64,000 nt of DNA from Rhodoferax sp. PAMC 29310 (GCF_017948265.1 NZ_CP072852.1:1-64000); one strand, 5' to 3'; shown: positions 18,297-26,816, numbered from the stretch's first letter. The notes: generated by a model from the sequence alone, not told the origin. A program made the numbers and translations.

Positions 18297-18767
18297 ATGA
18301 AACTCGATCGCTACGATCAGCACATTCTTGAAGTACTGCAAGAAGACGGGCGCATCAACAACCAGGATCTGGCTGACCGCATTGGTCTCTCACCGTCGCC
18401 CTGTCTGCGCCGCGTGAGGGCGTTGGAGGAGTCGGGCTTGATTGAGGGCTACCGGGCGATGCTGGATGCCAAAAAACTGGGGCTGTCGCTGATGGCGCTG
18501 ATCCATATTTCCATGGACAAACACACCCCCGAACGTTTTGCCAATTTTGAATCTGAAGTGACGGTGCTGCCCGAGGTGCTGGAGTGTCTTTTGATCACCG
18601 GCCAAGATGCCGACTACCAGCTGAAAGTGGCCGTGCGGGACATGGATCACTACCAGTTTTTGTTGCTGAATAAATTAACCCGAATTGAAGGCGTCACGGG
18701 CGTTCACTCCAGTTTCGTGCTTCGCCGAGTGGTGAGTCGCACCAAACTTTCCGTTTCGTTGGGTTAA
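18297..18767 (+). CDS. Lrp/AsnC family transcriptional regulator
   Basis: A 156-residue DNA-binding protein. The N-terminal winged helix (residues ~5-60) has the typical ILEVLQEDGRINNQDLADRIGLSPSPCLRRVRALEESGLI pattern. The C-terminal RAM ligand domain includes a TGQDADYQLKV effector loop. Close to Lrp itself in length and sequence style, it probably senses an amino acid and forms octamers. A perfect dyad lies 35-60 bases upstream of its start. Targets in this window are not obvious. Confidence 0.93.
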   Translation: MKLDRYDQHILEVLQEDGRINNQDLADRIGLSPSPCLRRVRALEESGLIEGYRAMLDAKKLGLSLMALIHISMDKHTPERFANFESEVTVLPEVLECLLITGQDADYQLKVAVRDMDHYQFLLLNKLTRIEGVTGVHSSFVLRRVVSRTKLSVSLG

Positions 18768-18779
18768 GGATTTTTAGAG

Positions 18780-18835
18780 CAAATCCGACACCAGCGCTCT
18801 ACCTACCTGCGGGAGAAGCTATCGAATGTGTAGCA
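18780..18835 (-). repeat. Dispersed ~58-bp element, copy D (intergenic)
   Basis: On the minus strand it reads TTGCTACACATTCGATAGCT, then CCCGCAGG, then AGAGCGCTGGTGTCGGATTTG. It starts immediately after the stop codon of the HD-domain gene and lies between it and the convergent Lrp-type gene. Confidence 0.65.
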
Positions 18836-18836
18836 A

Positions 18837-19790
18837 TTAGGGGTGCTGTGCGGCGTAGGCACCAAGCTGAAGAATCAGGTAATGGTTGAGGTGCTCGCGC
18901 ATGGCTGACGCCGCCAGGGCCGACTTGATAGCCGGGTTGCCATTGGCGGTGCGGTGCAATCTCGGCGGGTTCATGAGCGCGCCCTGTGCATCGATGACCA
19001 CCGCCACATGAGGGCGATTCGGTGTGGCACTGCGCCGCATGACGACCGCCGTCTCGCGGTTGTCCAAGCGCACATAGGTACCGGGGGGGCACAGGCCCAC
19101 TGCGCGAACCAAAGCGTGGCCAGCCTCGTCCTTGCGGTTGGTGGAGTGTTCAATGGCGGTGCGAGCCGAATCCGTGGCGCTGCGGCCTGTCCGTGACTGG
19201 CGGGGGCTGATCATCGCCGCATAGCGGTCGACCACTCTCAATATCCTGGCAAGCCGCTGCCCGGGAGGGATCTCATGCAGGTTGCCCGTGTCCGTTGACT
19301 CATCGTGATGCAGTGAAATCGTGTCCAGCCACAACTCGTCGACGACGCCGAGGTTGGACAGCATCAGCGTGCCCTTCATGGCGTGCAAACGAATGGCGTC
19401 CAGTTGGGCGCCGGTGGGGCGTTCAGCCTGGTTGGCCAACTCGTCCTGAAGTGCGGTCATGGCGATATTCATCGTCAGGGCGGCGTGCACCAGGCTGTCG
19501 CGTTCTTTGTGGGGCAGGTGCAACTCCTGCGCAATCAAGTGGCACAACACGGCGCTGACCAGTGAGTGAGAGGCGCTGTAGCCAACCGGTGAATTGCCGG
19601 CCAGCTGAAACAACAAATACAAACCCACATCGGCGTCGCGTTTGAGCAAGTCTTTCATCCAGCGGTCGTATTGCCATACCCGCTGTTCAAACTCCTGAAT
19701 GCTCGCCGGGCTGCCCAAAATAATGCCCAGGCCTGACTCCAGGTCTGACCAGAGCCCCAGCAGTTCTTCGTATTGATTTTCGTTGTGCAT
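18837..19790 (-). CDS. HD-domain phosphohydrolase-like protein, degenerate
   Basis: A 317-residue cytoplasmic protein. The middle shows an HD-GYP-like arrangement: GYSASHSLVSAVLCHLIAQEL, then LVHAALTMNIAMTALQDEL, then the metal-type ISLHHDES, then PPGQRLARILRVVDRYAAMISPRQSR. The usual HD pair and the HDxGK segment are altered (SHS, MNIAMTALQ), so hydrolytic activity is doubtful although the HHE-like motif remains. The C-terminal ~90 residues contain a small domain (YVRLDNRETAVVMRRS). It is third in a minus-strand cluster after yajQ (c-di-GMP binding) and a retropepsin, which makes a signalling role conceivable. Confidence 0.75.
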   Translation of the reverse strand: MHNENQYEELLGLWSDLESGLGIILGSPASIQEFEQRVWQYDRWMKDLLKRDADVGLYLLFQLAGNSPVGYSASHSLVSAVLCHLIAQELHLPHKERDSLVHAALTMNIAMTALQDELANQAERPTGAQLDAIRLHAMKGTLMLSNLGVVDELWLDTISLHHDESTDTGNLHEIPPGQRLARILRVVDRYAAMISPRQSRTGRSATDSARTAIEHSTNRKDEAGHALVRAVGLCPPGTYVRLDNRETAVVMRRSATPNRPHVAVVIDAQGALMNPPRLHRTANGNPAIKSALAASAMREHLNHYLILQLGAYAAQHP

Positions 19791-19805
19791 GGTTATGGAG
19801 TCGAC

Positions 19806-20453
19806 TCAATAGCGTTTTTCGAGAACCATTTGGTCATTGGTTCGGGTCATCTGAAAGCGGCTTAAAAAGCTGTTGCCCAGCAAAATATAGGGCATGGCCC
19901 CCATCGACACCACCGCATCGACTTCATGGGCCGTGACATCACCCACACGAACTGAAATTAACTTCATCTTCCAACCGGGCGTGACACCATTCGCGGTACT
20001 CATACGAATTGGCTCTCCACTTTTGTAGGCCAGTCCCATTCGATCGGCATCATTGGCGCTCATGGACACCAAGGTGGCGCCCGTGTCGACCAGCAATTGA
20101 GCCGCCCGGCCATTGATTTGCCCCTGTGCCAGGAAGTGCCCCCCCGTGCCTGCAGTCAAAACAATCTTGTTGCCGCCTGCGTTTTCAGCTGCGCTTGAGT
20201 CTCCGACCCGCGCGGGTGCATCCCCGACCCGCATGGTGTGCCGACGCCCGCCAATTTCAATAACTGCCTGGTCTCCCAGCGTCGACACAATCTTGACGCC
20301 TTGGTAAGACGCGCCCGGCGCCACACTTTTTGGGGCGCCGCCATCAACGATGATCAGTGCCTTGCCGCCCAGCATGCCTGACAAGGCGACCGATTGGGCG
20401 AGCGCAGCTGTTGCGGCGCTTGCCAGTGCGATCAGCAGGATGGCTTTTTTCAT
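19806..20453 (-). CDS. Retropepsin-like aspartic protease, exported
   Basis: A 215-residue protein with an N-terminal signal peptide (MKKAILLIALASAATAALAQ, cleaved near residue 20). A retroviral-type aspartic protease domain in the C-terminal half has the motif LLVDTGATLVSMS and the flap/second-strand pattern AVVSMGAMPYILLGNSFLSRF. The N-terminal part carries a short SH3-like repeat (VKIVSTLGDQAVIEIGGRR). Bacterial members act as single-domain dimers in the periplasm; targets are unknown. The ATG at 20453 overlaps the yajQ stop (TGATG); the TTG codon before it is ignored. It is 15 bases upstream of the HD-domain gene. Confidence 0.87.
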   Translation of the reverse strand: MKKAILLIALASAATAALAQSVALSGMLGGKALIIVDGGAPKSVAPGASYQGVKIVSTLGDQAVIEIGGRRHTMRVGDAPARVGDSSAAENAGGNKIVLTAGTGGHFLAQGQINGRAAQLLVDTGATLVSMSANDADRMGLAYKSGEPIRMSTANGVTPGWKMKLISVRVGDVTAHEVDAVVSMGAMPYILLGNSFLSRFQMTRTNDQMVLEKRY

Positions 20454-20938
20454 CAATCGCGGTAGTTGTCAAAGCTCAGCGGCATGTCCGAGATATCCTT
20501 GCGGATCAAGGCTTGGGCGGCTTGCAGGTCGTCGCGGTCTTTGCCGGTGACGCGCAACTTGCCGTCCTGAATGGCGGCTTGCACCTTGATCTTGCTGTCC
20601 TTGATCAAGCGCTGGATCTTTTTGCCTAGCTCGGTCTCAATGCCGTCGCGCACTTTGATCACCACCTTGACTTTGTCTCCGCCCATTTTTTGCACGTCGC
20701 CCTTGTCCATGAAACGCACGTCGACGTCCCGTTTTGTGAGCTTGTTGCGCAAAATGTCTTCAATTTGCGAAAGCTGAAAGTCGGCATCACCAATCAGGGT
20801 GATTTCCTTGTCTTTGAGTTCAATGGACGCAGGCGTTCCCTTGAAGTCGAAACGGGTGCCGATTTCTTTGGCGGTGTTTTCCACCGCGTGTTTTACGTCA
20901 ACGATCTTGGCTTCGCAGACGGTATCAAAAGAGGGCAT
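20453..20938 (-). CDS. yajQ: YajQ-family cyclic-di-GMP/nucleotide-binding protein
   Basis: A 161-residue cytoplasmic protein of the YajQ (UPF0234) family with two ferredoxin-like domains. It begins MPSFDTVCEAKIVDVKHAVEN and contains the diagnostic TRFDFKG and SDMPLSFDNYRD ends. Homologues bind c-di-GMP and act with LysR-type regulators in some gammaproteobacteria; here the role is inferred. It is the first gene of the yajQ-retropepsin-HD cluster. Confidence 0.93.
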   Translation of the reverse strand: MPSFDTVCEAKIVDVKHAVENTAKEIGTRFDFKGTPASIELKDKEITLIGDADFQLSQIEDILRNKLTKRDVDVRFMDKGDVQKMGGDKVKVVIKVRDGIETELGKKIQRLIKDSKIKVQAAIQDGKLRVTGKDRDDLQAAQALIRKDISDMPLSFDNYRD

Positions 20939-20964
20939 GGTTTACTCACATTCATCGGCTTGCC

Positions 20965-21020
20965 CCGAGCCTGTCCAGGGGCAATGCGCTTTGTTCTACT
21001 GAGGGCGGCGACAGGCTCGG
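20965..21020. repeat. Inverted repeat, REP-like (GAGCCTGTC type)
   Basis: CCGAGCCTGTC (20965-20975) and GACAGGCTCGG (21010-21020) form perfect 11-bp arms in the short gap between the divergent yajQ and murB. Sequences with the GACAGGCTC core are frequent intergenic repeats in betaproteobacteria (general knowledge). Here it may lie in both 5' leaders. Confidence 0.6.
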
Positions 21021-21062
21021 CCCAAACGGGAGCAGGAGCACTCCCAATGCGACAATCTTGCC

Positions 21063-22139
21063 ATGTTAGTCGAGAACAATGTGCCGCTTCAGGCATTTAA
21101 TACCTTCCATATCGTTGCAAAAGCCCTGACTTTGGTCCGAATCAAGGGCGAGTCAGACCTGCAAGCTGTGCTGCAGCACCCCGAGCTTGGCGTCCAGTCC
21201 AAGTTTGTGCTGGGTGGCGGCAGCAACATCGTGATCACCGGCGACGTGAAACCCTTGGTGCTCAAGGTTGAGGTCGTGGGGCGACGCTTGGTTGAGGAGA
21301 CCGAAAAAGCGTTCATTCTGGAAGCGGGCGCCGGTGAGAACTGGCATGACTTTGTGACTTGGACACTGGACCAAGGCTACCCGGGGTTGGAGAATATGGC
21401 CCTGATTCCTGGCACGGTAGGAGCGTCTCCCGTACAAAACGTGGGGGCGTACGGTGTTGAGTTGCAAGACCGTTTTGAGTCGCTGGACGCCGTGGACCTG
21501 GCAACCGGCAAGGTATTCACCTTGAATGCGGCGCAATGCGCCTTTGGCTACCGTGACTCCATCTTCAAGCATGGCGCTGGCGCCGTACTCACGGGCAGCG
21601 CATCACCCACGCTGGGGTTGAAAGATCGGGCGCTGATTCTTCGGGTGCGTTTTGCGCTGCCCAAAGCCTGGAAGCCGGTGTTGGGTTATGCCGATATTGA
21701 GAAAAAAATGGCTGAACATGCCTGCACCCAGCCGAGTGCGAAGCAGTTGTTCGACTGGGTGTGTGACGTGCGCCGCGCCAAGCTGCCGGACCCGGATGTG
21801 ATTGGCAACGCGGGCAGTTTCTTCAAAAATCCGACCGTGACGGCGGAGCAATGCGCCGACATCATTGCCCGAGATCCCAAGGTGGTGCATTACCGATTGG
21901 ACGATGGTTCAGTCAAGCTGGCGGCCGGTTGGCTGATTGATTCCTGTGGCTGGCGTGGCAAGTCGGTGGGGCAGGCGGGGGTCTATGAAAAGCAGGCCTT
22001 GGTGCTGGTGAACCGCGGTGTGGGCACCGACGGCCAGGGCGCCACGGGCGGTGAGGTCATGACCCTGGCCAAGGCGATTCAAACCAGCGTCTACGAACGC
22101 TTTGGCATTCGGCTGGAGCCCGAACCGGTGGTGGTTTAG
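21063..22139 (+). CDS. murB: UDP-N-acetylenolpyruvoylglucosamine reductase
   Basis: This 358-residue cytoplasmic FAD enzyme reduces UDP-GlcNAc-enolpyruvate to UDP-MurNAc for peptidoglycan synthesis. Type I MurB features are clear: N-terminal NTFHI; FAD-binding GGGSNIVITG; PGLENMALIPGTVGASPVQNVGAYGVE; YRDSIFK; and the catalytic GSFFKNP Ser. Length matches the E. coli type. It stands alone and is followed by a long terminator hairpin shared with the convergent TRAP gene. Confidence 0.97.
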   Translation: MLVENNVPLQAFNTFHIVAKALTLVRIKGESDLQAVLQHPELGVQSKFVLGGGSNIVITGDVKPLVLKVEVVGRRLVEETEKAFILEAGAGENWHDFVTWTLDQGYPGLENMALIPGTVGASPVQNVGAYGVELQDRFESLDAVDLATGKVFTLNAAQCAFGYRDSIFKHGAGAVLTGSASPTLGLKDRALILRVRFALPKAWKPVLGYADIEKKMAEHACTQPSAKQLFDWVCDVRRAKLPDPDVIGNAGSFFKNPTVTAEQCADIIARDPKVVHYRLDDGSVKLAAGWLIDSCGWRGKSVGQAGVYEKQALVLVNRGVGTDGQGATGGEVMTLAKAIQTSVYERFGIRLEPEPVVV

Positions 22140-22152
22140 GCGGCGCCCAACG

Positions 22153-22198
22153 AAAAAGGGCCGTGAATCGCACTCATCGTGCGATTCACGGCCCTTTG
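22153..22198. terminator. Bidirectional terminator between murB and TRAP operon
   Basis: A 19-bp perfect stem (22155-22173 and 22179-22197) with loop TCATC is flanked by A and T tracts. It can serve both murB and the convergent TRAP transcript. Confidence 0.92.
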
Positions 22199-22215
22199 TC
22201 AGTTTGAGCGGGCGG

Positions 22216-23235
22216 TTACTTTTTGGCGCGCATCTTTGTCAGCGTCGTCTGGGTTTCCTGCCACAGGTCCATGCCGACGTTGGCGGCAATGCCAGCGTTC
22301 ACGCGGGTCAGCTTGTCGCGCATGCGGGCCGCTTCCGGTGCCGGCAGCACGTTCACCAACATGCCTTTGCCTTTGAGCTCGTCCAGCGCCTTGGCCGCTT
22401 CAGCGCGGGTGTCTTTGCGCTCGAAATCGCGGCTGGTTTTGGCGGCGGTTAATAAGACGTTCTTCTCGTCCTTGCTCAGGCCGTCCCACCACTTTTTGCT
22501 GACCAGAACAATCCAGGGGCTGTAGACGTGGTTGGTAACCGTCAGGTATTTCTGGATCTCGTAAAACTTGCTGGAGAGAATGGTGTTGTACGGATTTTCC
22601 TGACCGTCCACGGCCTTGGTTTCCAGCGCGCTGAATAGCTCAGAGAAGGGCAATGGCACCGCGTTGGCACCCAGGCTCTTGAAGCTGTCCAGGAACACAT
22701 TGTTCTGCATCACCCGCAGCTTGATGCCGTCGAGGTCTTCCAGTTTGGTGACGGCTTGTTTGCTGTTGGTGAGGTTGCGAAAACCGTTTTCCCAGTACAC
22801 CAGGCCAATCAGGCCCTTTTCTTCCAGTTTGGCGCGGACTTTGTCGCCCACGGGGCCGTCCAATAAAGCGTCGGCTTCCTGCACGTTATTGAGCAAGAAG
22901 GGGGTGTCCCACAAGGCCATTTCCTTGGTGATGCCGACCAGCGTGGCGGTGGATCCCACCATCATCTCCTGGGCGCCGCCAATCAGGGCTTGTTGCATCT
23001 GCACATCGGAGCCCAAGGCGGCAGAGCCAATGGCGCGCAGGCGCATCTTGCCGCCTGATAATTTCTCAATTTCATCGGCCAGCACTTTGGCGGCGCGGCC
23101 TTGGTTGGATTGTTCGTTCAAGCCGTAGCCAAAACGAATCAGGCGCGGTTTGATGTCTTGGGCGCTGGCCAGCCCTGAGGCCAGCAAGCTGGCGCCAACG
23201 GCGCAAACGATCAAAGTTCGACGAATCACGGTCAT
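22216..23235 (-). CDS. dctP: TRAP transporter substrate-binding protein (DctP family)
   Basis: A 339-residue periplasmic binding protein. The signal peptide ends near ASAQD (residue 25). The DctP fold is shown by IRFGYGLNEQSNQGRAAKVLADEIEKLSGGKM, ALWDTPFLL and the substrate-anchoring Arg region GIKLRVMQNN...GANAVPLPFSELFSALETKAVDGQENP. It captures a small organic acid and delivers it to the DctQM membrane complex. Location next to gluconokinase and a LacI-type regulator suggests gluconate or a related sugar acid. It is the distal gene of the minus-strand gntK-dctQ-dctM-dctP run. Confidence 0.93.
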   Translation of the reverse strand: MTVIRRTLIVCAVGASLLASGLASAQDIKPRLIRFGYGLNEQSNQGRAAKVLADEIEKLSGGKMRLRAIGSAALGSDVQMQQALIGGAQEMMVGSTATLVGITKEMALWDTPFLLNNVQEADALLDGPVGDKVRAKLEEKGLIGLVYWENGFRNLTNSKQAVTKLEDLDGIKLRVMQNNVFLDSFKSLGANAVPLPFSELFSALETKAVDGQENPYNTILSSKFYEIQKYLTVTNHVYSPWIVLVSKKWWDGLSKDEKNVLLTAAKTSRDFERKDTRAEAAKALDELKGKGMLVNVLPAPEAARMRDKLTRVNAGIAANVGMDLWQETQTTLTKMRAKK

Positions 23236-23293
23236 AAAAGTCTCCTAGTGGTTTGAGGTGATGGGACAGGGAAAAGGTTGCATCTGAATGCGT

Positions 23294-24583
23294 CTAGCGC
23301 ATCCACACCATGGGCGCGGTGACGATCTGCGGAAAGATCACCAGCAGCAGCAAGATCAGGGTGTAAGTAATCAAAAAGGGCTTGACCCCTTTGACCACTT
23401 CATAGAGTTGCATACGGCCGACGCTGGCCACCACATTGAGCACAGTGCCCACGGGCGGCGTGATCAGCCCAATCGAGCCATTCAGAATGAACATCAGGCC
23501 AAAGTAGACCGGGTCAATACCGGCTTTGACCGCAATGGGCAGCATGACCGGCGCGATGATCAAAATGGTCGGTGTCAGGTCCAGCGCGGTGCCGATCATG
23601 ATCAAAATGAGCATCATCACGCCCATCAGCAGCTTGGGGTGTTCAATCAGTGGACCCAGCCAGCCCGACAGGGTGCCGGGCAAATCCGCCAGTGTGATCA
23701 TGTAGCTGGCCACCTGGGCGCCCGCACACAGGAACATCACCACGGCGGTGGTCTTGGCGGCACGCACCAACACGCCATGCAAGTCGGTCAGTTTCATTTC
23801 CCGGTGCACAAAGAAGGCGATCACCAGGGCGTAGAAGGCGGCAACGACGGCCGCTTCTGTGGGCGTGAAGATGCCGGTCTTCATGCCGCCAATGATGATG
23901 ATGGGCATCAATAGCGCCCAAAACGCTTTGACCGTTTCACGAATCCGGCCAGCAAAGGGCAGGGGAATGCCTGCCGGCAGGCTCAATTTGCGCAGCTCCA
24001 GCTTCCAGGCCACGATCAAGCCCACTCCCATCATCAAGCCGGGCACGATGCCTGACATGAAGAGAGCGGAGATGGAGGTATTGGTGGTGACGCCGTAAAT
24101 GATGAACGGCATTGACGGCGGAATGATGGGCGCGATGATGCCGCCAGAGGCAATCAGGCCGGCCGAGGTCGACATGGGGTAGCCATGGGTCCGCATCATG
24201 GGCAGCAAAATGGTGGCCAGTGCAGCGGTATCCGCCAGCGCTGAGCCACTCATGCTGGCCATCAGGATGGCCGCACCAATGGTGACAAAGCCCAGACCGC
24301 CGCGAATATGGCCAACCCAGGCCTGAGCCATGGTGATGATGCGTCGACTGATGCCGCCCGCGTTCATCAACTCCCCGGCCAGAATAAAGAAGGGCACAGC
24401 CAACAGCGGAAAACTGTCCACGCCGGCCACCAGGTTTTGGGCCAGCAATTGCGTGTCCCAGAAATCCAGAACCCACGCCATGGAGGCGCCTGTGAGCACC
24501 AAGGCAAAGGCCATGGGCATTCCAATGCCCATAAAAGCCAGCATGCCGAGTACAAAAACGATAGCAACTAGTCCTTGATTCAT
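23294..24583 (-). CDS. dctM: TRAP transporter large permease (DctM)
   Basis: A 429-residue inner-membrane protein with about 12 hydrophobic segments. Family signatures include PLLAVPFFILAGELMNAGGI, the repeated GSALADTAALATILLPMM and AGLIASGGIIAPIIPPSMPFIIYG, and in the second half GTALDLTPTILIIAPVMLPIA and GLITPPVGTVLNV. It couples sodium or proton flow to uptake of the ligand bound by DctP. It lies between dctQ and dctP in the operon. Confidence 0.95.
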   Translation of the reverse strand: MNQGLVAIVFVLGMLAFMGIGMPMAFALVLTGASMAWVLDFWDTQLLAQNLVAGVDSFPLLAVPFFILAGELMNAGGISRRIITMAQAWVGHIRGGLGFVTIGAAILMASMSGSALADTAALATILLPMMRTHGYPMSTSAGLIASGGIIAPIIPPSMPFIIYGVTTNTSISALFMSGIVPGLMMGVGLIVAWKLELRKLSLPAGIPLPFAGRIRETVKAFWALLMPIIIIGGMKTGIFTPTEAAVVAAFYALVIAFFVHREMKLTDLHGVLVRAAKTTAVVMFLCAGAQVASYMITLADLPGTLSGWLGPLIEHPKLLMGVMMLILIMIGTALDLTPTILIIAPVMLPIAVKAGIDPVYFGLMFILNGSIGLITPPVGTVLNVVASVGRMQLYEVVKGVKPFLITYTLILLLLVIFPQIVTAPMVWMR

Positions 24584-24613
24584 AGGGGCTTACCTGTAAT
24601 TTGATTCATAAAA

Positions 24614-25108
24614 CTATTCAACCTCTGCGGGGTGACCAAAATCAATCGCCCGACCTTGGATCAATTGAATGAGTGCCATCACGCCAATGGCGGCACTGCA
24701 CAGCAAGGCAGGCAATGGGAGCAAGGCAACCGGGTAGCCGAGCACGACGCTGGTGCTGTCCATGCCGATCACCACTTGTTGCCAGGCGCCCCAGCCCAGT
24801 AGTACGCAACTGAGGACGACCAGCGCATGGATGGCGCGTGTGGCGACCCTGAGCGAGAATTCCCGACCCGGTTTCAGCAGGGGATGCAGCAGGCTGGTGA
24901 AGGCCATGTGTTCGCCTTGGGGGTAGGCGGCCGTGGCGCCGATGAAAACCATCCAGACAAAGAGCAATCGTGACAATTCCTCACTGGCGGCAATGCCGCT
25001 GCCAAAGCCATATCGCAGCACCACATTGACGAAGACGGACCCCGCCATGATGGCCAGGCAGACTGCCATGACGGTGTTCAAAAATCCAATGACACGGGGG
25101 TTGGTCAT
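24614..25108 (-). CDS. dctQ: TRAP transporter small permease (DctQ)
   Basis: A 164-residue protein with four membrane helices. The conserved VVLRYGFGSGIAASEELSRLLFVWMVFIGATAAYPQGEHMAF pattern is diagnostic. It forms the membrane complex with DctM. The start overlaps the end of the gluconokinase gene by 4 bases (ATGA), so translation is coupled. Confidence 0.92.
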   Translation of the reverse strand: MTNPRVIGFLNTVMAVCLAIMAGSVFVNVVLRYGFGSGIAASEELSRLLFVWMVFIGATAAYPQGEHMAFTSLLHPLLKPGREFSLRVATRAIHALVVLSCVLLGWGAWQQVVIGMDSTSVVLGYPVALLPLPALLCSAAIGVMALIQLIQGRAIDFGHPAEVE

Positions 25109-25617
25109 GTGTTTTCCTTTGGATGTGTTGAGTTCAACCAGTCGGTGATGACAGGCGTCAGTTGCAACAGCGACTGGGTGGCGTCCACCTGCAACACACC
25201 TGGCTCGCCAACGGGCGACTCCAGCGCGGCAAATTGGCTGGTGACCAAACTGGGTGGAAACAAGTGTTCGCCTGCCCGCGCGGTGACGCGTTGCAAGGCA
25301 GTGGCCGGGTCAATGTCCAGAAATACAAAACACAGGCCCGGGACAAAGGAGCGCAAGCGCTCGCGGTAGGCCAGTTTGAGGGAGGAGCAGGTGAGGACCG
25401 CGCCTGCAGGCTGCTGGGCCAATGACATTCCCAAGGTGTTCAGCCAGTCGACCCGGTCCTCGTCGGTTAGAGGTAGTCCTTGGCGCATTTTTTCCTGGTT
25501 GCTTTGTGGGTGAAACTCGTCGCCCTCAATCAGGGGTAACTTCAGCGTTTGGGCCAGCATGTGCCCGGCGCTGGATTTGCCGCAACCGGCGACACCCATC
25601 ATGACGATAGATTTCAT
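25105..25617 (-). CDS. gntK: Gluconokinase
   Basis: A 170-residue cytoplasmic kinase that phosphorylates D-gluconate to 6-phosphogluconate with ATP. The P-loop GVAGCGKSS is at residues 8-16; GDEFHPQSNQEKMRQGLPLTDEDR is the substrate-binding signature; CSSLKLAYRERLR and FLDIDPATALQRV are also typical of the GntK/GntV family. The start at 25617 gives the P-loop the usual N-terminal spacing; a longer frame to 25662 would run through the operator. The GATAGCGCTATC operator lies just upstream, so repression by the divergent LacI-type protein is expected. Confidence 0.94.
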   Translation of the reverse strand: MKSIVMMGVAGCGKSSAGHMLAQTLKLPLIEGDEFHPQSNQEKMRQGLPLTDEDRVDWLNTLGMSLAQQPAGAVLTCSSLKLAYRERLRSFVPGLCFVFLDIDPATALQRVTARAGEHLFPPSLVTSQFAALESPVGEPGVLQVDATQSLLQLTPVITDWLNSTHPKENT

Positions 25618-25623
25618 AGTTTG

Positions 25624-25635
25624 GATAGCGCTATC
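25624..25635. promoter_or_regulatory. Palindromic operator at gntK
   Basis: GATAGCGCTATC is a perfect 12-bp palindrome, 7 bases upstream of the gntK start codon and so overlapping its leader. The same core recurs at 25735-25746. Confidence 0.75.
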
Positions 25636-25731
25636 TTTATCAGTGCAAAAAAACGGAATCACACCATGGCATTCCGTCGGAACAGGTCATCTTTGACAGA
25701 GAATGAAAGGCTTTTAAACCCTCAATTTCCG

Positions 25732-25749
25732 TAAGATAGCGCTATCTTA
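25732..25749. promoter_or_regulatory. Palindromic operator at the LacI-type regulator
   Basis: TAAGATAGCGCTATCTTA is a perfect 18-bp palindrome with a central CpG, typical of LacI/GalR operators. It lies 42 bases before the regulator start and 111 bases (core to core) from the gntK site. The two could be bound together with looping. Confidence 0.85.
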
Positions 25750-25790
25750 AGGCTATTGACCCACTTAATTACTAGGGTATACCCGTAAAA

Positions 25791-26816
25791 ATGAGCGCAA
25801 TACCTCGAAAAAGCAGGGCGTCTGGCCGAATCACCCTGGACGATGTGGCCTTGTCCGCCGGGGTGAGTCGCATCACCGCGTCTCGTGCCTTGCGGGGAGA
25901 GCGAAGCGTGGGCGCTGAACTGGTCACAAGGGTAGCGCAGGCGGCTCAGTCCCTCGGTTATGTGCCGGACCCAGCTGCACGCGCGCTGGCCAGTGCGCGA
26001 ACACACACCGTGGTGGTTCTGATTCCCCTGCTCTCCAATAACCTGTTTGTTGATTTGCTGGAAGCCGTGCACAGCGTGCTGCACCCGGCGGGCTACCAGA
26101 TCCTGATTGGCGTGACGCATTACCAGGCGGAAGAGGAAGAGGCTTTGCTTGGCAGCTACCTGGCGCATCGGCCGGCAGGCTTGTTGGTGACCGGCTTTGA
26201 CCGAACGCCGCGTTGCAAAGCGCTCATTGATCAAAGTGGGGTGCCTTGTGTGCATCTGATGGAAACCTCGAACGACCCGGCGCTCTATTGCGTGGGCTTC
26301 TCTCAGGCCGAGGCGGGCGGGGCGATGACGCGTCATTTGCTCAGCCAGGGGCATCGGCGCATCGCCTTTGCGGGCGCGCAGTTGGACCCTCGGGTTATGC
26401 AGCGCCTGGAGGGCTACCGTCAGGTGATGGCGGAAGCCGGTTGCCATGACCCTGTGCTGGAATACCTGAGTACAAAGCCCTCGTCCATGGCCTTGGGAGG
26501 CGAATTGCTGAGCGACATCCGGGATACGCATCCGGATGTGGATGCTGTCTTTTTTTGCAATGATGACTTGGCGCAAGGTGGTATTCTGGCGGCGCTTCGG
26601 CGGGGACTCAAAGTGCCGGAGCAGTTGGCCATTGCCGGCTTTAACGACCTGGCGGGAAGCGATCAGATGTGGCCCTCGCTGACGACGATTCGCACGCCCC
26701 GGGTCCAGATTGGAGAGAGTGCGGCCACCATGTTGCTGCAGCTGATGCGTGGCGAATCGGTTGATCAGAGCTGCATTGATCTGGGTTGGTCCCTGGTTCA
26801 GCGGAACAGCACCTGA
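25791..26816 (+). CDS. LacI/GalR-family regulator (GntR-like) of gluconate genes
   Basis: A 341-residue repressor. The N-terminal helix-turn-helix (ITLDDVALSAGVSRITASRALRG, residues ~14-36) and hinge helix (PDPAARALASART) lead into a periplasmic-binding-protein-like effector domain. Divergent from gntK, with two matching palindromes in the gap, it probably responds to gluconate or 6-phosphogluconate. A possible promoter TTGACC (25756-25761), 16 bases, TATACC (25778-25783) would start transcription almost at the ATG. No Shine-Dalgarno sequence is seen, so the mRNA may be leaderless or the true start may be slightly later. Confidence 0.93.
   Translation: MSAIPRKSRASGRITLDDVALSAGVSRITASRALRGERSVGAELVTRVAQAAQSLGYVPDPAARALASARTHTVVVLIPLLSNNLFVDLLEAVHSVLHPAGYQILIGVTHYQAEEEEALLGSYLAHRPAGLLVTGFDRTPRCKALIDQSGVPCVHLMETSNDPALYCVGFSQAEAGGAMTRHLLSQGHRRIAFAGAQLDPRVMQRLEGYRQVMAEAGCHDPVLEYLSTKPSSMALGGELLSDIRDTHPDVDAVFFCNDDLAQGGILAALRRGLKVPEQLAIAGFNDLAGSDQMWPSLTTIRTPRVQIGESAATMLLQLMRGESVDQSCIDLGWSLVQRNST

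Noticed and set aside
23288..23914. Long plus-strand frames rich in His/Gln/Gly opposite dctM (and similar frames opposite pepN, waaA, argG)
   Set aside because: They are antisense shadows of high-GC genes, with unnatural composition and no start signals.
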